A stretch of DNA of 5,252 nucleotides, taken from the NCBI GenBank assembly GCA_003219225.1, contig QHPZ01000069.1, forward strand, positions 1 through 5,252. The letters run 5' to 3'. The position numbers and the translations under genes are program-made. This document shows, piece after piece, positions 1-5,252 of this stretch (positions within the stretch are counted from its first letter, which is position 1; the number at the start of each line of letters is the position of its first letter). The notes under the pieces were generated by a model, which saw only the letters and a program-made list of their open reading frames with translations, did not search any database and had not been told where the DNA came from. The DNA is from Verrucomicrobiota bacterium (GTDB taxonomy: Bacteria; Verrucomicrobiota; Verrucomicrobiia; Chthoniobacterales; UBA10450).

Positions 1-607
1 CTGGTCGAAGTGGCTCAAGGTGATCAAACGACTCAAACAACCGGGGTTTGAGATTCATCATCTACCGTCGATCGATTTCGTCCTCGTCACGCACGCGCAC
101 TTCGATCATCTCGACCGGCGCACGTTGCGCCGGGTGGCGGCCGATCAGCCGATTGTGGTGCCTTACGGCGTGGGCAACCTGGTTCATCGGCTTGGGTTCC
201 ACATCGTGCACGAGCTTGATGAATGGCAAACCGTCGAGTTGGACGGGCTCAAAGTGTCGCTCACGCCGGCGCATCATTGGGGCGCGCGTTTTCTGGCCGA
301 TCAGCATCGCGGGTTTGGTGGCTTTGTCGTGGCGATGGATGGCCGCACTGTGATCGACGTTGCGCTGCTGCCGATCGGCGCCTACGAAGCGCCGACTGGC
401 CGCGAAGTCCACATGAATCCCGAAGAAGCCGTGCAGGCGTTCCTCGAGCTTGGAGCAAAAATGTTGGTGCCGATGCACTACGGCACTTTTCGTCTCGGCT
501 TCGAGCCACTCGATGAACCGCCCGCGCGGCTACTCAAAGCCGCGCGCGCACATGGCATCGAAGAGAAGGTGCTGGTGATGACCGAAGGCAAACCCGTGCT
601 GGTGTGA
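1..607 (+). CDS. MBL-fold metal-dependent hydrolase (COG2220 / NAPE-PLD-like), 5' partial, with a missing internal segment
   Basis: This is a metallo-beta-lactamase-fold hydrolase, probably cytosolic; its substrate cannot be told from sequence. The frame is open from base 2 (WSKWLKV...) to the TGA at 605-607, so the gene starts left of the window; the GTG at 20 is only an internal codon in my reading. The zinc-binding motif HAHFDH lies at 92-109, a further His pair (TPAHHWGAR) at about 263-289, and the late His in VPMHYGTFRLG at 476-478. The ending (MHYGTFRLGFEPLDEPPARL) and IDVALLPIGAYEAP agree well with the family as I know it. However, the family's stretch of about 19 residues carrying the GDT motif, normally between 'DGRTV' and 'IDVALLPIGAY', is absent (junction near 350-356), so the bridging Asp ligand is missing. 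The frame is kept. The product may be inactive, or the gap may be an assembly error. The next gene lies 140 bp downstream on the same strand. Confidence 0.85.
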   Translation, partial: WSKWLKVIKRLKQPGFEIHHLPSIDFVLVTHAHFDHLDRRTLRRVAADQPIVVPYGVGNLVHRLGFHIVHELDEWQTVELDGLKVSLTPAHHWGARFLADQHRGFGGFVVAMDGRTVIDVALLPIGAYEAPTGREVHMNPEEAVQAFLELGAKMLVPMHYGTFRLGFEPLDEPPARLLKAARAHGIEEKVLVMTEGKPVLV

Positions 608-620
608 AGAAGAAAACGGC

Positions 621-697
621 GAACGCTGAACATCGAACGTCGAAGATCGAATTCAGAAGGTCTGCATTTCTGCTTATTCGGTATTCGGCGTTGAGCG
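621..697. repeat. Intergenic 7-bp-period repeat, 11 units
   Basis: The spacer reads as consecutive heptamers: gaacgct, gaacatc, gaacgtc, gaagatc, gaattca, gaaggtc, tgcattt, ctgctta, ttcggta, ttcggcg, ttgagcg. The first six begin with GAA; the last units look like the reverse complement of the first, so the whole is also an imperfect inverted repeat (aacgctgaacatcgaa against aacgccgaataccgaa, differing only by C/T changes). On the minus strand it would read FDLRRSMFSVRRF, the kind of spurious peptide I recall from Verrucomicrobiota intergenic repeats. The remaining spacer (698-747) is GC-rich with no clear promoter or ribosome binding site. Function is unknown; it may be a dispersed repeat or a structured transcript between the two genes. 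Confidence 0.7.
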
Positions 698-747
698 CTT
701 GCCGCGCCGCAGCCGAGCGAAGGCGGGTTCGGCGTTTGCTCTCTTAA

Positions 748-2994
748 ATGTTCGTATCGCGCTCCACGCGATCGAACGTTCTCGGCGCGATCTTCGCCGG
801 CCTGATCGTCGTCTTCTTCTGCCTGATCCTGCTTTGGCACGATCCGCTGCTGTTTTGGAACGACGATCATGAGCTGTCTGTCCTGCCGGTGTTCGCCGAT
901 GTCGCGCGCAGTTGGAGCGAAGGTCATCTGCCGCTGCTCAGTCCGTATTCCTGGGTGTGCGGCAATCTGGCCGGTGAATTTCAATACGGCACGTTCTCGA
1001 TCTTCGTAAACGCGGCTGTCATTCTCATCTGGAAATTTCCACTCACGTTTGCGCAACAAGCCGCCGCGCTTTCCATCACGCATCTTTTCGTGCTCGCGGC
1101 TGGCGCGTTTTTGCTGGCGCGAGGCCGCAATTTCTCAATGCCATTGTCGATCTTCGTCGCGCTGATCGCGGCACTGAACGGCTGGATCATCTGCTGGGGC
1201 GCGACCGATTGGTTCGGCGCGCTTGGCGCGTTCGCCTGGTTGCCGTGGGCCTGGTGGGCCGCGGAACGCGCACTTGATCCGTCGCGAAGTCGCTGGCGAT
1301 TTCTGTGGCCGGCGCCGTTTGTCTACCTCGTGATCACCGGCGGGTTTCCCTACACGGTTCTGATGCTCGCGGTTTTGGTCGCGTGGCTCTCGGCTAAATC
1401 AATGTGGTCCCGACAAGTCGGGAAGCCCCGCGACCGTCGGGACACTCAGGTCCCTCCCACATTGCTGATGCTGTCGGGAATCGCACTCGGCGCTGGACTC
1501 GCCGCGCCCGCCTGGCTGGCTTTGCTCGATTACGTGCACGGTTCGGCGCGAGCAACGACCGCAAGCGCGGCGCATTGGCAATGGATCGTGCCGTGGCGCG
1601 CCTTGCCCGGGTTCCTTCTGCCCGCTTGGACAGTGAAGTGGCCCGACTTCTCCACACGCTATCTACCGCACGCCGCCACAGAACTCGCCTGCGGCCTTGT
1701 CGCGCCCGCTGCGCTGATCGCCGGATTTATCTGGCGGCCGCGGCTGGTGATCCGGCGCATGAAATGGGAGCTACTCCTGCTCTTGTTTTTACTCGTGCTC
1801 TGCATGCTTCCGAGCGCGGGCGTATTTCGCTGGAGTTTTCGCTGGCTCCCGTTTTTGCATCTCGTGCTCGCGCTCTGCGCGGCCGATGTGCTCCAGCTTC
1901 GGCGCCGTTCGCCGACTGGCTCTGCCTCCACCGTGCTGTTGATCGTGGTGACAGTTGCGATGTCGATCTTCGGCACGGCCGGCCAGTACGGCGCGGGCGT
2001 TGCGTTTATTTACCTCCAAGTTGCTGTGATCTGGGCGGCAGCAGAGTTGTTTCTACCCGACTGGAAATTTCGAGAATGGGCTCCAGTCGTCGTCACGTTT
2101 GTAATTTTCCTCGCGACGTATCAGTCGATTCCATCGAATTGCGGCGTTCCCAAATACAACTTTGCTCAGGAATTGCTGAGCGCCGCGCCGCTCGATCCGC
2201 AGCGCCTTTATTTGAGCATCTATCCGCCGACCGAACACACTTATCGGATCGAGAAAAAGGCGGGACCAGTGGGGCAGATCGTGCGGCCTGGAAGCACATC
2301 GATGTGGGCGGGCGTGCGTTTCGTCAACGGCTACAGCCCGATTCTGGCCGCCGGTGTGGCGCGCGAGTTTGGCTTCGCGATTCACGGCGAGATCGATCCC
2401 GACATGGGAAATTACTTGCTCAGCGATCAATCCCGAATGCTCGAACAACTCGGCGTTGACGGCTTGATCGTCGCGCGGGAGATCGCGACCAATCCAACCT
2501 CACCAGATTGGCAGCTCGTCTTTTCGAATGAAGAAGGGCGCGTGTTTCATTGGCGCGGTGCGCCGTTCCCGCGTGTGCGGTCGGTGAGCTGGATCGATTC
2601 ACGACCGGACCAGGAATTTGTCACCGCCATCATTTCCCGAATCGTCGAGTCGCGGCATCGCGTCGAGCTCGATGTCGATGTTCCGGCCGGGGGCGGCTCG
2701 GCCCTGCTGGAGTTCTCGCGACCTTATTTTCGCGGCTATCAGGGTTCTCTGGCCAACCAGCGGCTGAGCGTGACGTCGTATCGCGGCTTAATTCCGCTAA
2801 TGGAAGTACCGCCCGGATCACGGGGTCGACTTGTTCTCACTTATCGGCCGTGGTGGTTAGTTTACGGCGGCGGAGTGTCGATCTTTTGCGCGTTTATTTT
2901 TGTGCTCGGCGTTGTAGCTGCCGCCGTCACCGGCGGCAGCACCCGAAGCACTGCCGCCAGTGACGGCGGCAGCTACAACCGGCGGATTTTTTAG
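748..2994 (+). CDS. YfhO-like polytopic membrane protein (GT-C-type fold), 748 aa
   Basis: A large inner-membrane protein resembling the YfhO family, whose members are linked to cell-envelope glycosylation; the substrate is unknown here. The ATG at 748 directly follows an in-frame TAA (745-747), so it is the first possible ATG; no Shine-Dalgarno is evident at normal spacing. After a first helix (about residues 11-30) comes an extracytoplasmic loop with NDDHE and PLLSPYSWVCGNLAGEFQYG, matching the acidic and 'P...G.P...QYG.F' signatures of the family. About ten hydrophobic helices follow to about residue 460, then a large soluble region with NGYSPIL, MLEQLGVDGLIVA and FPRVRSV. The end shows the family's YFRGYQGSL and TYRPWWLVYGG and a final helix. 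Residues 219-238 are encoded by a palindromic element, and residues 722-744 by another. The stop overlaps the convergent reductase gene by 4 nt. YfhO-like assignment is fairly sure; the enzymatic role is inference. Confidence 0.8.
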   Translation: MFVSRSTRSNVLGAIFAGLIVVFFCLILLWHDPLLFWNDDHELSVLPVFADVARSWSEGHLPLLSPYSWVCGNLAGEFQYGTFSIFVNAAVILIWKFPLTFAQQAAALSITHLFVLAAGAFLLARGRNFSMPLSIFVALIAALNGWIICWGATDWFGALGAFAWLPWAWWAAERALDPSRSRWRFLWPAPFVYLVITGGFPYTVLMLAVLVAWLSAKSMWSRQVGKPRDRRDTQVPPTLLMLSGIALGAGLAAPAWLALLDYVHGSARATTASAAHWQWIVPWRALPGFLLPAWTVKWPDFSTRYLPHAATELACGLVAPAALIAGFIWRPRLVIRRMKWELLLLLFLLVLCMLPSAGVFRWSFRWLPFLHLVLALCAADVLQLRRRSPTGSASTVLLIVVTVAMSIFGTAGQYGAGVAFIYLQVAVIWAAAELFLPDWKFREWAPVVVTFVIFLATYQSIPSNCGVPKYNFAQELLSAAPLDPQRLYLSIYPPTEHTYRIEKKAGPVGQIVRPGSTSMWAGVRFVNGYSPILAAGVAREFGFAIHGEIDPDMGNYLLSDQSRMLEQLGVDGLIVAREIATNPTSPDWQLVFSNEEGRVFHWRGAPFPRVRSVSWIDSRPDQEFVTAIISRIVESRHRVELDVDVPAGGGSALLEFSRPYFRGYQGSLANQRLSVTSYRGLIPLMEVPPGSRGRLVLTYRPWWLVYGGGVSIFCAFIFVLGVVAAAVTGGSTRSTAASDGGSYNRRIF
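1401..1463. repeat. Palindromic element inside the YfhO-like gene, in frame
   Basis: A 63-bp block bounded by a 7-bp inverted repeat (aatgtgg at 1401-1407, ccacatt at 1457-1463). Inside is a perfect 7-bp stem with a 2-nt loop (tcccgac-aa-gtcggga, 1408-1423), and a further gtcggga copy at 1436-1442 that can pair with the same left arm. It is a multiple of three long and encodes roughly MWSRQVGKPRDRRDTQVPPT, a very polar stretch between two hydrophobic helices (AVLVAWLSAKS before, LLMLSGIALGAGLAAP after). Such a highly structured, charged block in a membrane protein loop looks like an inserted dispersed repeat. That it is repeated elsewhere in the genome is inference. Confidence 0.55.
2911..2979. 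repeat. Large GC-rich palindrome (REP-like) forming the 3' end of the YfhO-like gene
   Basis: Arms 2911-2939 and 2951-2979 are reverse complements over 29 bp with a single mismatch (2931/2959); the outer 20 bp (gttgtagctgccgccgtcac) match perfectly. The loop is 11 nt. Each half is itself palindromic (gctgccgccg-tcac-cggcggcagc at 2917-2940; a similar unit at 2951-2973), so two small hairpins or one long one can form. The two halves are also direct repeats matching at 18 of 23 positions. It is translated as VVAAAVTGGSTRSTAASDGG and following residues, ending the YfhO-like protein. The structure resembles bacterial REP/BIME-type elements, but genome-wide copies were not checked. Confidence 0.75.
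2911..2992 (+). terminator. Possible intrinsic terminator for the YfhO-like gene
   Basis: The long palindrome is followed, after 7 nt (cggcgga), by six Ts (2987-2992) that run into the stop codon TAG. The spacing between stem and T-run is longer than in a classical intrinsic terminator, and the hairpin lies in translated sequence, so ribosomes could block it. In the minus-strand direction the hairpin is followed by sequence without a U-run, so for the reductase gene it would be a weak terminator at best, and it lies beyond that gene's stop. It is the only termination signal I see between the convergent genes. Confidence 0.35.
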
Positions 2995-4160
2995 TAAACG
3001 TCGCGCCTGTAGCGCTTGTCGGTCTTGAGTTTCTCGACGTATCCGTTTGCTTCCTCGACCGATTTCCCGCCTTGTTCCTGGACAATTTTGCGCAGCGCCC
3101 CATCGACATCCTTGGCCATGCGCCGCGCATCGCCGCAGACAAAAAACTGCGCGCCTTCGCCGTCGATCCATTTCCAAATATCGGCCGCGTGTTCGAGCAT
3201 CTTGTGCTGCACGTAAATCTTGTTTGCCTGATCGCGCGACCAAGCGCAATCGAACCGCGTCAAAAGCCCGTCGCGCGTGAAGCGTTCCCAATCCTCCTTG
3301 TAAGCGAAATCGGATCGCTCGTGCTGCGACCCGAAAAACAGCCAGTTCTTTCCTCTCGCGCCTAGCGCCTGGCGCTCCTGCAAAAAGGCCCGGAAGGGCG
3401 CGATGCCTGTCCCCGGCCCGATCATAATGAGCGGCATGCTCGGATCGTCCGGCATATGGAAATGTTTCGCCGAGCTGGGATAAACCGGCACCGGCACATT
3501 GTCCGCGCGCTCGGCGAGGAAGGCCGAGCACACGCCTTTGCGCACACGTCCGCGGCTTTCGTAGCGGACAACATCGACAATCAGGTGCACCTGCTCCGGA
3601 AAGACGCGCAGGCTCGACGCGACCGAATAGAGCCGCGGCTGCAATTTGGTGAGCAGTCCGACAAATTCCTCGGGCGTAAATTTTACCGATGGATGATCGA
3701 GCAGAAAATCAATCACTTCCGCGCCCCACAAATAATTTTCGAGATCGTGTTTGCGGTCCGGGCGCAGCAATTCCTTGAGCATGGGAGCCGCGTTCGCGCG
3801 TTCGGCAATCGCTTTCAGAAACTTCGGCGTCGGCTGCGTAATGGAATAATCGCGGAGAAGCGCTTCGCGAAACGGCTTGGTTGTTTTTGCGGCGGGCACT
3901 GGCTCGTCCCCCTTGGCTCCCAGCGATTGAATGGTTGCATCGACCAGAGTCGCATCGTTCGTCGCATAAACCGCGACCGAGTCGCCGGGTTCGAAACTTA
4001 ACCCCCAGTTTGTCAGATCAATTTCAAAATGGCGCGTGTCCTTCTCCGATTCCGGCGCGCTCAAGCGCCGGTTGACGAGAAGCTTTGCCGGAAATGGATT
4101 GGCTCGCGTCCAAGGCGAAGCGGGTGTAGCCGGTTTCGGCGGAGCGGTGGGAGCGAGCAT
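2991..4160 (-). CDS. cysJ: Sulfite reductase flavoprotein (CysJ-like) FAD/NADPH reductase, without flavodoxin domain, 389 aa
   Basis: A cytosolic diflavin-reductase-type protein: binds FAD, takes hydride from NADPH and passes electrons on, in the family to a sulfite reductase hemoprotein. Residues about 22-220 form the FAD-binding domain (RLYSVASS 176-183; GVCSAFLAER 209-218). Residues about 241-389 form the NADPH domain (GPGTGIAPFRAF 248-259, FFGSQ 275-279, SRDQANKIYVQ 308-318 with the S-R...K.Y signature of NADPH specificity, CGDARRMAKDV 342-352). The terminal Tyr389 (KRYRRDVY) matches the CysJ end, where it stacks on the flavin. E. coli CysJ is 599 aa; the N-terminal FMN flavodoxin domain (about 200 aa) is absent, leaving a Pro/Ala-rich leader. 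An in-frame TAG 27 nt before the ATG at 4160 rules out an upstream extension. No hemoprotein gene is in the window, so the electron acceptor is unknown. It converges on the YfhO-like gene and diverges from the exporter gene. Confidence 0.88.
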   Translation of the reverse strand: MLAPTAPPKPATPASPWTRANPFPAKLLVNRRLSAPESEKDTRHFEIDLTNWGLSFEPGDSVAVYATNDATLVDATIQSLGAKGDEPVPAAKTTKPFREALLRDYSITQPTPKFLKAIAERANAAPMLKELLRPDRKHDLENYLWGAEVIDFLLDHPSVKFTPEEFVGLLTKLQPRLYSVASSLRVFPEQVHLIVDVVRYESRGRVRKGVCSAFLAERADNVPVPVYPSSAKHFHMPDDPSMPLIMIGPGTGIAPFRAFLQERQALGARGKNWLFFGSQHERSDFAYKEDWERFTRDGLLTRFDCAWSRDQANKIYVQHKMLEHAADIWKWIDGEGAQFFVCGDARRMAKDVDGALRKIVQEQGGKSVEEANGYVEKLKTDKRYRRDVY

Positions 4161-4225
4161 GAAGATGTCGATCTTACGCCAGAGCTATTGGGCGGGCAAA
4201 CTGCACGAGTTGATTTATCGAACAC

Positions 4226-4245
4226 GGACCGGCAATTACCGGTCC
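4226..4245. promoter_or_regulatory. 20-bp palindrome between divergent genes, candidate operator
   Basis: GGACCGGcAATTaCCGGTCC is a 20-bp palindrome with only one mismatched pair (4233/4238). It lies 66 bp upstream of the reductase start and upstream of the exporter's usable start codons, where a regulator could control one or both genes. An alternative is a transcript hairpin. If the exporter frame really begins near 4235, the palindrome would be partly coding. No convincing -35/-10 pair was identified around it. Confidence 0.4.
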
Positions 4246-4348
4246 AGCGGTTCCGCCAATTCGGCGGCACGATCCTTTCGCTGCGTTTCGCTCGCGCGCG
4301 TACAGTTTTTTCACCGCGGGAAACTTATTGTCGTTGACCTGCCGACAA

Positions 4349-5252
4349 ATGCTGGCCGTGGCGGTGGAGTGGGAAATTTACAGGCGCACGCATTCGGCGA
4401 CCGCGCTCGGCCTCGTTGGACTGGTTTTCGCCGTTCCAATTGTCGGGCTGTCATTACCGGCCGGGCATCTGGCCGATCGAATCAGTCGCAAGCACATCAT
4501 CCTCGTCTCGCAAATTTTCACCGTTCTGACATCGGTCGCGCTTGCCCTTGTTTCCTGGCAACACCTCGCCATTCCGCAGATGTCGATCTTGCGCTCGTGC
4601 AATCACGGGCTGAGCACGGTCGCGGCGGTGTTCGAACGCCATCAGCCGCAGTACCAATTCGAGGACGCGTCGATCCCGCTCATTTACTTGCTGTTGCTCG
4701 TCGGCGCGGTTGCGCGAACGTTCGGCTGGGCGGCGCGCGCTTCTTTTTTTCCGACGCTCGTGCCGCGCGATGCGTTTTCCAACGCGGTCACCTGGAACAA
4801 CAGCGTGTTTCAGATCGGCTCAGTGGTGGGCCCGGCAATCAGTGGTTTTCTCGTCGCGCATATCGGTTTCCCGATCGTCTACATGATTGACGCCGTCACG
4901 GCGTTTTCATTTTTCCTGCTCGTTCTACCGATCCCACGCGCGAAACAATCCGGCGCCCGGGTGGAGTTGAGCACGTGGCGCAGTTTGATCGCCGGAATTA
5001 AATTTGTTTTCAGCAGAAAAGTCATTCTTGCGACGATCACGCTCGACTTGTTTGCGGTGCTGCTCGGCGGCGCGACCGCGTTGCTGCCGATTTTCGCCGA
5101 TCAAATCCTGCGCTGCGGTCCGGTCGGGCTCGGCTGGCTGCGCGCCGCGCCGGCGGTCGGCGCGTCTGCCATGGCGCTGACCATCGCGTTTCTGCCGCCA
5201 ATGCGTCAGGCCGGCAAAACGCTGCTTTGGTGCGTGGCGGGGTTCGGCATCG
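4349..5252 (+). CDS. MFS exporter (MFS_3 / EntS-like), 3' partial, start uncertain
   Basis: An inner-membrane major facilitator transporter, resembling the EntS-like group that exports drugs or siderophores; the substrate is not predictable. From the ATG at 4349: MFS motif A GHLADRISRK at residues 39-48 (cytoplasmic loop 2-3), then helices, ARASFFPTLVPRDAFSNAV and IGSVVGPAISGFLVAHIG, which fit helices 4-5 of the group, followed by the central loop and helices 7-8. The frame is open to the right edge (about 301 aa seen; members are usually 400-450 aa). The same frame is open upstream to 4214, and its translation DPFAAFRSRAYSFFTAGNLL looks like the conserved N-terminus and first half of helix 1, yet it holds no ATG or GTG; only ATT (4235, 4259) or TTG (4328, 4334) are available. 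The ATG at 4349 is therefore a conservative start. Residues about 77-107 are an extra polar stretch between helices 3 and 4. Confidence 0.82.
   Translation, partial: MLAVAVEWEIYRRTHSATALGLVGLVFAVPIVGLSLPAGHLADRISRKHIILVSQIFTVLTSVALALVSWQHLAIPQMSILRSCNHGLSTVAAVFERHQPQYQFEDASIPLIYLLLLVGAVARTFGWAARASFFPTLVPRDAFSNAVTWNNSVFQIGSVVGPAISGFLVAHIGFPIVYMIDAVTAFSFFLLVLPIPRAKQSGARVELSTWRSLIAGIKFVFSRKVILATITLDLFAVLLGGATALLPIFADQILRCGPVGLGWLRAAPAVGASAMALTIAFLPPMRQAGKTLLWCVAGFGI

Noticed and set aside
621..697. CRISPR-like array
   Set aside because: The repeats are contiguous 7-mers with no spacers, far too short for CRISPR units.
478..1083. Minus-strand open frame of 201 codons across the 607-748 spacer
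   Set aside because: It is antisense to two supported genes and reads through the heptamer repeat; no recognisable protein.
1404..2459. Long + strand open frame (351 codons) overlapping the YfhO-like gene
   Set aside because: Arg/Ala-rich composition without any domain signature, wholly inside the well-supported frame; a typical high-GC shadow.
2857..3531. Minus-strand open frame of 224 codons overlapping the reductase and the palindrome
   Set aside because: It is a shifted frame of the CysJ-like gene; its VTGG-containing tail is just the palindrome read on the other strand.
3456..4001. + strand open frame of 181 codons
   Set aside because: Antisense shadow of the strongly supported CysJ-like gene.
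4166..4182. Word agatgtcgatctt shared with 4579 and, in part, 1958
   Set aside because: A short match explained by common codons (MSI-L/F) in similar composition; no flanking similarity.
4210..4238. TTGATT as a -35 box for the exporter
   Set aside because: No acceptable -10 at a suitable distance; too weak to annotate.
4036..4890. + strand open frame of 284 codons over the divergent region and exporter
   Set aside because: Antisense to the reductase and then out of frame with the clear MFS protein; composition is low-complexity Arg/Ser/Gly. Its ATG at 4159 was considered only as a possible lost start.

Overview
The window is most likely from a soil-type member of the Verrucomicrobiota (Chthoniobacterales-like), although no marker gene proves this. 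The main clues are a run of 7-bp intergenic repeats of the GAACATC/GAACGTC kind, which I recall as characteristic of that phylum, GC-rich palindromic repeats of a sort I also associate with soil Verrucomicrobiota, moderately high GC, and weak or absent Shine-Dalgarno sequences. The taxonomic call is inference (about 0.6).

Layout from left to right: (1) the 3' part of a metallo-beta-lactamase-fold hydrolase gene, open at the left edge (ends 607). (2) A 140-bp spacer holding an 11-unit, 7-bp-period repeat (621-697). (3) A large polytopic YfhO-like membrane protein gene (748-2994) on the + strand. It carries two palindromic repeat elements inside its reading frame: one in a loop between membrane helices (1401-1463) and one that encodes nearly the whole C-terminal tail (2911-2979). 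(4) A CysJ-like FAD/NADPH oxidoreductase gene on the - strand (4160-2991), whose stop codon overlaps the YfhO-like stop by 4 nt. (5) A short divergent region with a near-perfect 20-bp palindrome (4226-4245). (6) The 5' part of an MFS exporter gene running off the right edge.

The genes do not form an obvious pathway. They read as housekeeping or accessory chromosomal genes: a hydrolase, a cell-envelope membrane protein, a sulfite-reductase-type electron-transfer flavoprotein and a drug/siderophore-type exporter. I found no defence system, phage, CRISPR, transposase or RNA gene. The points of interest are repeat elements built into a coding sequence, a metallo-hydrolase lacking the segment that normally carries a metal-binding Asp, a reductase without its usual flavodoxin domain, and an exporter whose conserved first helix lies upstream of any standard start codon.
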